Positions 25,824-34,949 of a stretch of 64,000 nt of DNA are shown piece after piece. The position numbers and the translations under genes are program-made. Under the pieces are notes generated by a model. The model was not told the origin of the DNA and did no database searches. It worked only from the letters and a program-made list of their open reading frames with translations. The first letter of the stretch is position 1. The number at the start of each line of letters is the position of its first letter. The stretch spans positions 1 to 64,000 of the forward strand of contig CAKREH010000006.1 in the NCBI GenBank assembly GCA_934317215.1, given 5' to 3'. The stretch comes from an uncultured Roseburia sp. (GTDB taxonomy: Bacteria; Bacillota; Clostridia; Lachnospirales; Lachnospiraceae).

Positions 25824-26983
25824 TAGTCTCTCAGTCTTTCTATATTGCGCTTTAAAGACTCTACTGCCGCATCGATATCCGCCCGTCTCGTATCTCTGCT
25901 GAGTGTCATCCGGACCGTTCCAGCCGCATAATCTTCCGGCACTCCAAGTTCCTTTATCACATAGGAGATTCTGCTCTCACCTGTATTGCACGCAGAACCT
26001 CCGGAAGCACAGATCCCATCTTCATCTAAGAGGATCAGTAAGGACGCCCCGTCCACTCCCTTGAAACTGACAGACACATTTCCGGGAAGTCTTTTTGTTC
26101 TGTGACCGTTGACACGGACATCCGGGATCTCATGCACGATCTTTTCGATCAGATAATTGCGCAGCATCGTCTCTCGGTACATTCCGGCGCGCATGCCTTT
26201 CGCGGCGATCTCCGCCGCCTTTCCCATCCCGACGATCCCTGCAATATTCTCCGTCCCGGCACGCTTCCCCTTTTCCTGCGAACCTCCGTGGATAAAGGAT
26301 GGGATCTGCACACCCTCCCTGATATATAAAAATCCTACACCTTTTGGTCCATGAAATTTGTGTGCACTCGCGCTTAAAAGATCCACCGGATAATAGTGCA
26401 CGGAAATCGGTATCTGCGCATATGCCTGCACTGCGTCCGTATGAAACAGTACACCCTTTTCCCGCGCTATTTTACCAATAGAAAAAACCGGTTCGATCGT
26501 TCCCACCTCATTATTTCCAAACATGATCGTGATCAGCGTCGTGTCCTCCCGGATTGCATGATATACCGCTTCCGGCGATACCATCCCATATTCATCCACA
26601 TCCAGATAAGTCACTTCATACCCGAGTTCCTCCAAATATTTACAGGAATTTAAAATCGCGTGATGCTCTATTTTGCTTGTAATGATATGTTTTCCCTTGT
26701 GCTTATACTCGCCTGCAATACATTTTACTGCCCAGTTGTCCGACTCCGAACCACCGGATGTAAAAAAAATCTCTGAAGGTTTTGCCTCCAGTGTACCGGC
26801 AATTGTTTTTCTCGCCTTTTCCAACGCCTGTCTTGACGTTTCCCCATAGCCATACATTGTGGATGCGTTACCGAATTTTTCCTCCAGATACGGATTCATC
26901 GCCTCTTTTACTTCCTCTGACATCCTTGTTGTCGCGGCATTATCTAAATAAATTACCTTCCCTTTATTTTCAATCGAACTCAT
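25823..26983 (-). CDS. Cysteine desulfurase (NifS/IscS family)
   Basis: 386-residue PLP enzyme that takes sulfur from cysteine for Fe-S clusters or tRNA thiolation. Visible: YLDNAATT start, SGGSESDN, the PLP lysine in SAHKFHGPKG and the persulfide cysteine in GSACNTG. The short cysteine loop is that of group I (NifS/IscS) enzymes. No IscU partner gene is adjacent. It could feed the rhodanese-TtcA protein, but that is speculation. GGAGAG precedes ATG 26983. Divergent from the flippase gene with only 71 bp between starts. Confidence 0.93.
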   Translation of the reverse strand: MSSIENKGKVIYLDNAATTRMSEEVKEAMNPYLEEKFGNASTMYGYGETSRQALEKARKTIAGTLEAKPSEIFFTSGGSESDNWAVKCIAGEYKHKGKHIITSKIEHHAILNSCKYLEELGYEVTYLDVDEYGMVSPEAVYHAIREDTTLITIMFGNNEVGTIEPVFSIGKIAREKGVLFHTDAVQAYAQIPISVHYYPVDLLSASAHKFHGPKGVGFLYIREGVQIPSFIHGGSQEKGKRAGTENIAGIVGMGKAAEIAAKGMRAGMYRETMLRNYLIEKIVHEIPDVRVNGHRTKRLPGNVSVSFKGVDGASLLILLDEDGICASGGSACNTGESRISYVIKELGVPEDYAAGTVRMTLSRDTRRADIDAAVESLKRNIERLRD

Positions 26984-27054
26984 TTTCTCTCCACTCCCTT
27001 CATATATTAAAATGAACTAAGTCCGGATTTCCCGGCAGTCTCTGGAGGTTTCTA

Positions 27055-28422
27055 TTGAAAAAAATATCTTCCACCAAAAGTACGCTTTTAACCGGAACCC
27101 TCTTTCTCACCCTCGCCGGAATCCTCACCCGCATCATAGGTTTCTTCTATAGGATATTCTTATCGCGTACCATTGGTGCAGAAGGTCTCGGCATTTATCA
27201 GCTCATCGCTCCTGTAACCGCTATTTGTTTTGCATTTACCGCTGCCGGAATCCAGACTTCCATATCCAAATTTGTTTCCATGGAAGTTGGCAGGAAAAAT
27301 GATGCCGGTGCAAAAACCTATCTCTCGATCGGACTTTTCATTTCCTTATGTCTTTCTGCGCTTTGTGGACTTTTTCTTTATCATTACGCAGATTTCATCG
27401 CTGTTTCCCTTCTGGGCGATAAACGGTGCGTGCCACTCCTTACCGTGCTCTCCTTTTCCTTTGTTCCATGCTGTATCCACGCCTGTATCAACGGCTATTA
27501 TTATGGGCTGAAAAAAACTGCTGTCCCTTCACTCTGCCAGTTGACCGAACAGTCAGCACGCGTTGGAAGCGTTTATCTGATGTACCAGATTGCCATCAGC
27601 GAAGGAAAATCTTTAACACTTTCCATGGTCGTCTGGGGAATCGTCTGCGGCGAGGCAGCGAGCACGCTGGTATCATTAAGCGTTTTCCGTATCTCCGATG
27701 AAAACCGTCGCACTTCTGCAAAAAGCAGGAAAAATCTCTATTTCTGCACCAAAAACCTGCTCTCCATGGCAATTCCTTTAACCTCAAACAGAATCGTTTT
27801 GAATTTATTCGCCGGATTTGAAAACGTCATGCTGCCAAACCGCCTGTTAGCTTTCGGCTATACCCAGTCGGAAGCACTCAGCGTGTATGGGATCCTCACC
27901 GGAATGGCAATGTCTGTCATCATGTTTCCGTCCGTGATCACAAACTCCGTGTCTGTTCTTCTGCTCCCGACGATATCAGAGGCACAGGCCGCCGGGAAAA
28001 GAGATAAGATCCTCTACACCATAAAAAAAACGATCGAGTCCTGCCTTTTACTTGGCTTTCTCTCGACCGCAGGATTTCTTGTCACCGGAAATTTTCTCGG
28101 CAATTTTTTATTTAACAATGCTCTTGCTGGGACATTTATCGCAACGCTCGGCTGGCTCTGTCCGTTTCTGTATCTCAGTTCTACCTTAAGCAGTATCCTG
28201 CATGGGCTTGGTCATCCCGGCATCACCTTTGAATTAAACCTGGTCTCCTGCACGATCCGGATCCTGTTTGTCCTGCTCGCTGTCCCGGTCTGGGGAATCA
28301 GGAGCTATCTTTGGGGAATCCTTGTCAGTCAGGCGGTCACGGCACTGTTGTCCATCTTTATACTTTTAAGAAAAACTGCCGGATACACATTCGGCAGGAA
28401 TAATATAAAGACACAAAAATAA
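27055..28422 (+). CDS. SpoVB-type polysaccharide/lipid flippase
   Basis: 455-residue membrane protein with about 12-14 predicted spans of the MOP superfamily. The opening (TLAGILTRIIGFFYRIFLSRTIGAEGLGIYQL) is characteristic of SpoVB and related polysaccharide exporters. SpoVB acts in spore cortex synthesis, probably flipping lipid-linked precursors; vegetative paralogues exist, so the sporulation role is likely but not proven. The start is TTG 27055 with GGAGG five nt upstream. Confidence 0.85.
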   Translation: MKKISSTKSTLLTGTLFLTLAGILTRIIGFFYRIFLSRTIGAEGLGIYQLIAPVTAICFAFTAAGIQTSISKFVSMEVGRKNDAGAKTYLSIGLFISLCLSALCGLFLYHYADFIAVSLLGDKRCVPLLTVLSFSFVPCCIHACINGYYYGLKKTAVPSLCQLTEQSARVGSVYLMYQIAISEGKSLTLSMVVWGIVCGEAASTLVSLSVFRISDENRRTSAKSRKNLYFCTKNLLSMAIPLTSNRIVLNLFAGFENVMLPNRLLAFGYTQSEALSVYGILTGMAMSVIMFPSVITNSVSVLLLPTISEAQAAGKRDKILYTIKKTIESCLLLGFLSTAGFLVTGNFLGNFLFNNALAGTFIATLGWLCPFLYLSSTLSSILHGLGHPGITFELNLVSCTIRILFVLLAVPVWGIRSYLWGILVSQAVTALLSIFILLRKTAGYTFGRNNIKTQK

Positions 28423-28455
28423 CCGCACAGTCTGGTAAACCGTGCGGCATTTTTG
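28421..28455. terminator. Bidirectional terminator between the flippase and DnaJ-like genes
   Basis: CCGCAC (28423-28428) and GTGCGG (28442-28447) form the stem, with CATTTTTG on the plus side and TTATTTTTG on the minus side. It serves both convergent genes. Confidence 0.8.
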
Positions 28456-28488
28456 TCAAATCATATGTCGGACTAACAGCTGTTTTCT

Positions 28489-29436
28489 TTAACACATCAT
28501 GCTGTATTCCTGTAATTTTTTCTTCGCCTCCGGGCTTAAGTATTTTGGAACCTGGATCTGTACTTTCACATACTGGTCTCCGTGTACAGACGGATTCTTT
28601 CTGGAAACAATTCCTTTCCCGCGCAGCCTGATCTTGCTGCCATCCTGTGTTCCGCCTTTGATATTGCAGTCCACATCCCCGTAGAGTGTATGGATTCTTG
28701 CTTTTCCGCCAAGTGCTGCTGTCGCATACGGGATTGTGACAGTCGTATACACATCAAGTCCTTTTCGCTCGCATCCATTCTTTGGACGTATCTTTATCTT
28801 CAAGAACAGATCTCCACCGGTGCCATCTGTGCCGGTATGCCCTTTGCCTTTCAATCTTAACTGTTCCCCATCGTCCATGCCTGCCGGTATGCGCACTTTA
28901 AATGACTGGATTTTTCCGTCACTGCCGCTTAATCTTATGACCTTCTCACAGCCAAGCGCTGCCTCGTCAAAATCCACCGTCACCTCCGCTTCCACATCGC
29001 GTCCTCCGCTAAAGTGACTGCCTCCTCCGGTAAATTCCTGATAAAAATGTCCGCCGCCAAAGCCATGCCCCGCCGTACTGCCTCTGCTGTTTCCGCCAAA
29101 AAACTGGCCAAACATATCATCCCAGAAGTCACCTGCTTCGCCGTTTTCAAAATGAAACCCGGAAAATCCTCCTCCGTTTGCAGCACGCTTTGCCTGCTCT
29201 TCCGAGAATCCTTCCTCAAATGCAGCCATTCCGTACTGATCGTAAAGTTTCTTTTTCTCCGGATCGTTTAATACAGAGTATGCCTCCGTGACTTCCTTAA
29301 ACTTCTGTTCCGCTTTCGGATCCCCCGCATTCGTATCTGGATGATATTTTTTTGCAAGTTTTCGATATGCTTTTTTTATCGCGGATGCATCCGCATTTTT
29401 ATCAATTCCAAGTACCTCATAATAATCTCTTTTCAT
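28489..29436 (-). CDS. CbpA-type DnaJ co-chaperone
   Basis: 315 residues: N-terminal J domain (about 1-68) with HPD at 32-34 for stimulating DnaK, a Gly/Phe-rich linker with many FGG/GGG runs, and a DnaJ C-terminal substrate-binding region (from about 125). The zinc-finger CxxCxGxG repeats of true DnaJ are missing, as in CbpA. ATG 29436 has GGAGG ten nt upstream. It is a single heat-shock-type unit: a perfect CIRCE element overlaps its promoter, and a terminator-like hairpin lies in the leader. The main dnaK operon is not in the window. Confidence 0.9.
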   Translation of the reverse strand: MKRDYYEVLGIDKNADASAIKKAYRKLAKKYHPDTNAGDPKAEQKFKEVTEAYSVLNDPEKKKLYDQYGMAAFEEGFSEEQAKRAANGGGFSGFHFENGEAGDFWDDMFGQFFGGNSRGSTAGHGFGGGHFYQEFTGGGSHFSGGRDVEAEVTVDFDEAALGCEKVIRLSGSDGKIQSFKVRIPAGMDDGEQLRLKGKGHTGTDGTGGDLFLKIKIRPKNGCERKGLDVYTTVTIPYATAALGGKARIHTLYGDVDCNIKGGTQDGSKIRLRGKGIVSRKNPSVHGDQYVKVQIQVPKYLSPEAKKKLQEYSMMC

Positions 29437-29455
29437 GATCGCACTACCTCCAATC

Positions 29456-29495
29456 AAAACAAAAACAGAGAGACATCACGCATCGCCTCTCTGTT
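29456..29495 (-). terminator. Terminator-like hairpin in the leader of the DnaJ-like gene
   Basis: Minus strand AACAGAGAG (29495-29487) pairs with CTCTCTGTT (29472-29464), then TTTGTTTTG. It lies downstream of the CIRCE promoter and immediately before the ribosome site, so it may act as an attenuator. Confidence 0.6.
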
Positions 29496-29531
29496 CTATC
29501 TCCGGTCATCCCGGTAATCTATCTCTCCCAT
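29496..29531 (-). CDS. Possible 11-codon leader ORF (MGEIDYRDDRR)
   Basis: Open frame ATG 29531 to TAG 29496, ending one base before the leader hairpin. No good ribosome site lies at the right distance (an AGGA is 17 nt upstream), so translation is doubtful. Listed because its position mirrors the ptsI leader ORF. Confidence 0.2.
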   Translation of the reverse strand: MGEIDYRDDRR

Positions 29532-29593
29532 GGCGATGTGCTTCGCTTTCCTGTTTGGGATTTTAGTTTTAGTTTTATTTTTACTGCATTCAT

Positions 29594-29622
29594 ACTATAG
29601 CACTTGTTTTAGCACTCGTCAA
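29594..29622 (-). promoter_or_regulatory. Promoter of the DnaJ-like gene
   Basis: Minus strand TTGACG (29622-29617), 17-bp spacer, TATAGT (29599-29594). The -35 box lies inside the CIRCE element, so HrcA binding would block RNA polymerase. Confidence 0.8.
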
Positions 29623-29635
29623 TAAGGAGTGCTAA
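29609..29635 (-). promoter_or_regulatory. CIRCE operator (HrcA binding site)
   Basis: Perfect TTAGCACTC-N9-GAGTGCTAA, the conserved operator of the heat-shock repressor HrcA. It overlaps the -35 box of the DnaJ-like gene promoter. Confidence 0.97.
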
Positions 29636-29650
29636 CAATTTATAAATATT

Positions 29651-30286
29651 TTATTCATAATTTTTTCTTACTTCATCCGCACCCATATAGATCACATTTC
29701 TCTGCGGGACAATGCCGCTCTTTTGAAACAGATCCCTGACCGTGACAAATTCGTATCCCTGTTCTTTCAAAGCTGGAATGATCGTCTTTATCGCCTCGAC
29801 CGTCTGTGTATTCTCTTCCATATCGTGCAGTAAGATAATAAATCCGGGCTTTGCATCGTGAAGAATCCGATCTGTCCGCTCTCCTGCCGTCACGGAAGGT
29901 TCCCAGTCTTCACATCCATATCCGCAGATAAAAGTAAGATTGATCAGATCATACATTTTCTGGTTATAACTGATATACGGAGGCCGGAAAAACTCCGGTT
30001 TTTCCCCTGTGATACGCACAATCTGTTCTGTCGTATAGCTGATCTCGTCTAAAATCTCCTGATCCTTAAGTTCCGGCATTCCAGGATGTGTTTTAGAATG
30101 ATTTTCAATCGAGCATCCCATATCATATGCACGCCTGATCAGGTACTCTGACTGCTCTGTAATTTTCTGTCCGATCAGAAAAAAACTTGCCACAACATCA
30201 TTTTCCTTAAGCACATCCAATACCTGATCCGTGATCCCAGGTGTCGGTCCGTCATCAAAGGTCAGTGCCACTAATTTTTGCTCCAT
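29651..30286 (-). CDS. Polysaccharide deacetylase family protein
   Basis: 211-residue NodB-homology deacetylase. Motif 1 TFDDGP (9-14), the metal histidines in ENHSKTH (His63, His67), motif 3 RPPYISYN, DWEP, and motif 5 ILLHDMEENT are all present. Such enzymes remove N-acetyl groups from peptidoglycan or chitin-like sugars. Unusually there is no signal peptide or anchor: the catalytic domain begins at residue 5, so either the protein is cytoplasmic or the N-terminus has been lost. It follows feoAB by 73 bp and may be cotranscribed. Its ribosome site is weak. Confidence 0.82.
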   Translation of the reverse strand: MEQKLVALTFDDGPTPGITDQVLDVLKENDVVASFFLIGQKITEQSEYLIRRAYDMGCSIENHSKTHPGMPELKDQEILDEISYTTEQIVRITGEKPEFFRPPYISYNQKMYDLINLTFICGYGCEDWEPSVTAGERTDRILHDAKPGFIILLHDMEENTQTVEAIKTIIPALKEQGYEFVTVRDLFQKSGIVPQRNVIYMGADEVRKNYE

Positions 30287-30359
30287 TATACTGCTGCCTC
30301 GCTCTCATCTTTTCTATACAGCATTTTAACGCAGACACAGGCAGACCGCAATAGATTCC

Positions 30360-32696
30360 TTAGAAAAGCAGAGCAACCCCATGCACAATAAATGCTGCCA
30401 CCCAGGCGACAAAACACTGCCATACGATCACACCTGCTACCCATTTTCTTCCAAGTTCACGACGAATTGATGCAAGTGCAGCAATACATGGTGTATAAAG
30501 CAGACTGAATACCAGAAGAGATGCTGCTGCCGCATTTGATAACGCCGCCTGTATATTACCTCCGAATAAGATCTCAAGTGTCGAGATCACACTCTCCTTT
30601 GCCATCACACCACTGATCAGAGAGGTACAGATACGCCAGTCTCCCAGTCCCAATGGAACAAACAGCGGTACAAGTCCGTTCGATATCAGCGCAAGCATAC
30701 TGTCCTTTGAATCGACCACGATATTAAAATGAATATCAAATTTCTGTAAGAACCAGATACAGATCGTTGCAAGGAAAATAACCGTAAATGCTTTCTGTAA
30801 AAAGTCTTTTGCTTTTTCCCATAAAAGCTGCATGACATTTTTTAATCCCGGCAGACGGTAATTCGGCAGTTCCATGACAAAAGGAACCGCATCCCCTCGA
30901 AACAGCGTTTTGCGGTAAAGCAGTGCCACCAGAATACCGATCACAATTCCACCTAAATACAGTGCACACATCACAAGTGCTCCATACTCCGGGAAAAATG
31001 CACTGACAAAAAACGCATAAATCGGAAGTTTTGCTGAACAGCTCATAAACGGTGTAAGTAAGATCGTCATTTTTCTGTCACGCTCACTTGGCAGTGTACG
31101 TGTTGCCATTACAGCTGGAACCGTACATCCAAAACCGATCAGCATCGGTACAATACTTCGTCCGGACAGACCGATCTTTCTTAACAGTTTGTCCATAAAA
31201 AAAGCGACACGGGCAATGTATCCGCTGTCCTCCATCAAAGACAAAAAGAAAAATAATGTCACAACGATCGGCAGAAAACTTAAAATGCTTCCGACTCCTG
31301 TAAAAATACCATTGATCACAAGATCATGCAGCACCTCATTCACACCCGTAGCAGAAAGAAGCCCATCCACCGATGCGGTAAGTGCATCGATCCCCATCTG
31401 CAGCAGATTCTGAAGTCCGGCGCCTATCACATGAAACGTCAGATAAAAAACGATCATCATGATACCGATAAAGCACGGAATCGCTGTATATTTTCCAGTC
31501 AGAATCCTGTCAATCTTCTCACTTCGTATCCGTTCCCTGCTCTCTTTTGGTTTCACCACCGTCTTTTCACAGACTTTTTCAATAAATGTAAAACGCATAT
31601 CGGCGATAGCAGCGCTCCGGTCAAGTCCACGCTCTTTTTCCATCTGCACGATCAGATGTTCGATGGTTTCTTTTTCGTTTTCATCCAGGTGCAGTTTTTC
31701 CAGGATCAGGTGATCTCCCTCGATAATTTTTGATGCTGCAAAACGGATCGGGATCTGCGCCTCTTTTGCATGATCCTCGATCAGGTGCGCGACTGCATGG
31801 ATACAGCGGTGCACAGCTCCTCCAAAATCACTCTCGTCACAGAAATCCTGTCTTCCCGGATGTTCCTGATATTTTGCAATGTGGAGTGCATGGCGCACCA
31901 GCTCATCCACCCCTTCGTTTTTTGCCGCTGAGATCGGCACAACCGGCACACCAAGCATTGCCTCCATCCCGTTGACATCCACTGAACCCGAGTTTCCGGT
32001 CATCTCATCCATCATATTTAATGCGATGACCATCGGAATATCCATCTCTAACAGCTGCATGGTCAGATACAGGTTTCGCTCAATGTTTGTCGCATCAATA
32101 ATATTGATCATCGCCTTCGGCTTATCATCAAGTACAAAATTTCTCGAAACGATCTCCTCGCTGCTGTATGGCGACATCGAATAAATGCCCGGAAGATCTG
32201 TCACCGAAGTATTCGGATGCCCTTTTATCGCTCCGTCCTTTCTGTCGACCGTCACTCCCGGGAAATTTCCGATATGCTGGTTTGAACCAGTTAACTGGTT
32301 AAATAATGTAGTTTTTCCACAATTCTGGTTTCCGACAAGCGCATACGTCAGTTTTTCCTGCTCCGGGAGCGGCTTTCCATCTCCCTTCACATGATATTTT
32401 CCTTCCTCCCCGAGTCCCGGGTGCACAGACTGATTGATGTTTTTTGCCCCTTCATGTCTGCGTGAGCGCTCACTGATCAGTTCAATCTCAATCTGCTCCG
32501 CATCCGAAAGCCGCAGCGTCAGCTCATATCCGTGAATCTGCAGTTCCATCGGATCCCCCATCGGCGCAAATTTAATGACGGTTACCTCTGCCCCCGGTAT
32601 CACTCCCATATCTAAAAAATGCTGTCTTAATGCCCCTTCTCCTCCGACCGCTTTAATCACAGCACTTTTTCCGATTTCTAATTCTTTTAGCGTCAT
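30360..32696 (-). CDS. feoB: FeoA-FeoB fusion, ferrous iron transporter
   Basis: 778 residues. Residues about 1-75 are an FeoA (SH3-like) domain; a linker follows; the FeoB G domain starts with GNQNCGKTT (122-130), then NFPGVTVD, DLPGIYS and ALNMMDE; the C-terminal half (from about 380) is the membrane core with the Gate motifs (SGRSIVPMLIGFGCTVPA). It imports Fe2+ across the membrane. The natural FeoA fusion removes the need for a separate feoA gene. A Fur box covers the region just downstream of the -10 box. AAAGGA precedes ATG 32696. Confidence 0.95.
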   Translation of the reverse strand: MTLKELEIGKSAVIKAVGGEGALRQHFLDMGVIPGAEVTVIKFAPMGDPMELQIHGYELTLRLSDAEQIEIELISERSRRHEGAKNINQSVHPGLGEEGKYHVKGDGKPLPEQEKLTYALVGNQNCGKTTLFNQLTGSNQHIGNFPGVTVDRKDGAIKGHPNTSVTDLPGIYSMSPYSSEEIVSRNFVLDDKPKAMINIIDATNIERNLYLTMQLLEMDIPMVIALNMMDEMTGNSGSVDVNGMEAMLGVPVVPISAAKNEGVDELVRHALHIAKYQEHPGRQDFCDESDFGGAVHRCIHAVAHLIEDHAKEAQIPIRFAASKIIEGDHLILEKLHLDENEKETIEHLIVQMEKERGLDRSAAIADMRFTFIEKVCEKTVVKPKESRERIRSEKIDRILTGKYTAIPCFIGIMMIVFYLTFHVIGAGLQNLLQMGIDALTASVDGLLSATGVNEVLHDLVINGIFTGVGSILSFLPIVVTLFFFLSLMEDSGYIARVAFFMDKLLRKIGLSGRSIVPMLIGFGCTVPAVMATRTLPSERDRKMTILLTPFMSCSAKLPIYAFFVSAFFPEYGALVMCALYLGGIVIGILVALLYRKTLFRGDAVPFVMELPNYRLPGLKNVMQLLWEKAKDFLQKAFTVIFLATICIWFLQKFDIHFNIVVDSKDSMLALISNGLVPLFVPLGLGDWRICTSLISGVMAKESVISTLEILFGGNIQAALSNAAAASLLVFSLLYTPCIAALASIRRELGRKWVAGVIVWQCFVAWVAAFIVHGVALLF

Positions 32697-32716
32697 TTTC
32701 CTTTATCCTTTGTTTT

Positions 32717-32735
32717 GATATTGATAATCTTTATC
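32717..32735 (-). promoter_or_regulatory. Fur box of feoAB
   Basis: GATATTGATAATCTTTATC matches the 19-bp consensus GATAATGATAATCATTATC at 17 positions. It lies 2 nt beyond the -10 box, covering the start point, as expected for iron-dependent repression. Confidence 0.88.
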
Positions 32736-32736
32736 G

Positions 32737-32765
32737 ATTATACACTGTTTCCAGAAAAAATCCAA
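32737..32765 (-). promoter_or_regulatory. Promoter of feoAB
   Basis: Minus strand TTGGAT (32765-32760), 17-bp spacer, TATAAT (32742-32737), immediately upstream of the Fur box. Confidence 0.75.
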
Positions 32766-32914
32766 TTTTTTTTCAAAAAACAAAGAACTGTTTCTCAGCA
32801 AAATATACAAAATTTTTTCAGAGAAAACAAAAACACATTTTTCTAATTTAAGTGGAAAAATCGTGACTAAGGTGCTAGAATAACCTTCGGAAAATATATC
32901 ATATGGAGATTTTT

Positions 32915-34270
32915 ATGAAAACGAATACATCTGTTACACATTTATACAGCAATCAGGATCTGCGGAAACTTTTAGTTCCGATTATTGTAGAGCAGCTGCT
33001 CTCATCCCTGATGGGAACCGCCGACACGATGATGGTCAGCAATGTCGGCTCTGCCGCTATTTCTGCAGTTTCCCTCGTGGATTCCATCAATATCTTAGTC
33101 ATTCAGGCACTCTCAGCACTCGCGGCAGGCGGTGCGATCCTTTGTTCACAGTATCTTGGAAGCAGTAATAAAAAAGCTGCCAATGAATCTGCCAGACAGG
33201 TGCTCTTTGTCATGACCGTTTTATCCGTGACTTTGTCTGCCATCTGCCTTTTATTCCGCGGCCCGCTGCTTCGCACCATTTTCGGCGCCGTTGAGACGGA
33301 TGTTATGGCAAACTCGCAGATTTACTTTTTGTTTACCCTTCTATCCTTTCCTTTTATCGGACTGTATGATGCCGGGGCTTCGATCATGCGCGCCCAGAAT
33401 AACAGCAGGGAGCCGATGATCATTTCCATCATTTCCAATTTTTTAAATATCGGCGGAAATGCCATTTTAATTTTTGTTTTCAGGATGGGCGTGGAAGGTG
33501 CAGCAATTTCAACCCTCGTCTCCCGTATCTTCTGCGCTGTCGTCGTGATCTATAAGCTGCGCAGTGAAGATGAACCGATCTTTATTAAAAACTATGCTTC
33601 AATCCGTCCTGATTTTTCGCTCATTAAAAAAATACTGTTCATCGGTGTCCCATCCGGGATTGAGAACAGTATGTTTCAGTTCGGTAAACTTGCGATCCAG
33701 TCTACAGTCTCCACACTCGGAACCGTTGCCATCGCAGCTCAGGCAATGACAAATATCCTTGAGAATCTAAACGGTGTTGCTGCGATCGGTATCGGTATTG
33801 GTCTTATGACTGTGGTCGGCCAGTGTCTCGGTGCTGGCAGAAAAGACGAGGTCATTTACTATATCAAAAAACTTTCCTGGCTCGCCGAGGCAGCGATCGT
33901 GATCAGCTGTCTTACCGTGCTTGCACTGACAAAACCGATCACCATGTTAGGCGGTATGGAAGCAGAAAGTGCCAGTCTGTGTTTTAAAATGGCCATTTTC
34001 ATCACGATCACAAAGCCGATCTCCTGGGTATTATCTTTTATCCCGGCATACGGCATGCGTGCAGCCGGAGATGTGAAATTTTCCATGATCACCTCCTGCT
34101 GTACCATGTGGCTGTGCCGCGTAAGCCTCTGCATCTACCTCTGCCGTGTGTGGGGTTTTGGACCGATTGCAGTCTGGATCGGTATGTTTGCTGACTGGAC
34201 GCTCCGCGCCATCGTATTTTCACTGCGTTTCCACGGAAGGAAATGGTTAAATCATCACATCATCGACTAG
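32915..34270 (+). CDS. MATE-family efflux transporter
   Basis: 451-residue, 12-span MATE (multidrug and toxin extrusion) transporter with the typical start IIVEQLLSSLMGTADTMMVSNVG and two symmetrical halves (GVPSGIENSMFQFG in the second). Such proteins exchange Na+ or H+ for cationic drugs or metabolites; the substrate is unknown. ATG 32915 is favoured by GGAG six nt upstream; ATG 32903 has none. Divergent from feoAB; its stop codon shares the CTAG palindrome with the stop of the convergent NUDIX gene. Confidence 0.9.
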   Translation: MKTNTSVTHLYSNQDLRKLLVPIIVEQLLSSLMGTADTMMVSNVGSAAISAVSLVDSINILVIQALSALAAGGAILCSQYLGSSNKKAANESARQVLFVMTVLSVTLSAICLLFRGPLLRTIFGAVETDVMANSQIYFLFTLLSFPFIGLYDAGASIMRAQNNSREPMIISIISNFLNIGGNAILIFVFRMGVEGAAISTLVSRIFCAVVVIYKLRSEDEPIFIKNYASIRPDFSLIKKILFIGVPSGIENSMFQFGKLAIQSTVSTLGTVAIAAQAMTNILENLNGVAAIGIGIGLMTVVGQCLGAGRKDEVIYYIKKLSWLAEAAIVISCLTVLALTKPITMLGGMEAESASLCFKMAIFITITKPISWVLSFIPAYGMRAAGDVKFSMITSCCTMWLCRVSLCIYLCRVWGFGPIAVWIGMFADWTLRAIVFSLRFHGRKWLNHHIID

Positions 34271-34779
34271 GCGAAAGCCTGTCTGATGCTGTCATAGTGA
34301 AGGAATTTTCCTTCCTCCCCGAGTTTTTTGATCTCCTCTGCGGAAGCTAACAGATATCCATCTGTTTCTTCCTCCTGAAGTTTAATATCTGATTCATCAA
34401 AATCTGCGGAAAAACGGTATACATCCACAAAATAGTTATCCCCTTCTCCCGGATTGTCTCTGCGGTAGGTAAACAGATATCCGCCATCCCATGCAGAGAC
34501 ATCTAGTCCGGTCTCCTCCCTGATCTCGCGAAGTATTGCTGTCTTAGAATCCTCTCCCGCCAGCGCAGCACCGCCGGAAACCTCCCAGCAGCCCGGAGCC
34601 CACGCTTTTGTCATAACGCGTTTTGTGATGAGAAAACGTCCATCTGTTCTTTTTATCACACCGAGTACCGTCAGATGATATTCGCCATCCTTTAAACACC
34701 AGTCATTCCGTTTCATCGTTCTGCCGGTGCACTCTTTTTTTTCATTGTAAATATCCCAGAATTCCTGTTTTTCTGCCAT
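34267..34779 (-). CDS. NUDIX hydrolase
   Basis: 170-residue NUDIX protein. The Nudix box is GGAALAGEDSKTAILREIREETG (positions read GX5EX7REUXEEXG), metal-binding glutamates in REIREETG. N-terminal EFWDIYNEKKECTGRTMKR is like the isopentenyl-diphosphate isomerase/YfcD branch of NUDIX enzymes, but the substrate is not assignable. ATG 34779 has GAGG nine nt upstream. It overlaps the MATE gene end by four bases in tail-to-tail orientation. Confidence 0.85.
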   Translation of the reverse strand: MAEKQEFWDIYNEKKECTGRTMKRNDWCLKDGEYHLTVLGVIKRTDGRFLITKRVMTKAWAPGCWEVSGGAALAGEDSKTAILREIREETGLDVSAWDGGYLFTYRRDNPGEGDNYFVDVYRFSADFDESDIKLQEEETDGYLLASAEEIKKLGEEGKFLHYDSIRQAFA

Positions 34780-34949
34780 CTGTATTTTCCTCATTTCATA
34801 TTTTTTCGTGCTGTTTTGATATTTTTAACATAACAAATCTCATGTTTCTCAGGCAGTTCTGTTATGTTATATTCGTCACTGTCACACAGTAACACATCAA
34901 AGTATCTTTGTTTCTATTATAAACAAAAATCCATTTTCGGCAACTTATT

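Noticed and set aside
34828..34872. AACATAACA/TGTTATGTT inverted repeat before the NUDIX gene
   Set aside because: AT-rich stem with a 26-nt gap and no supporting context; likely chance.
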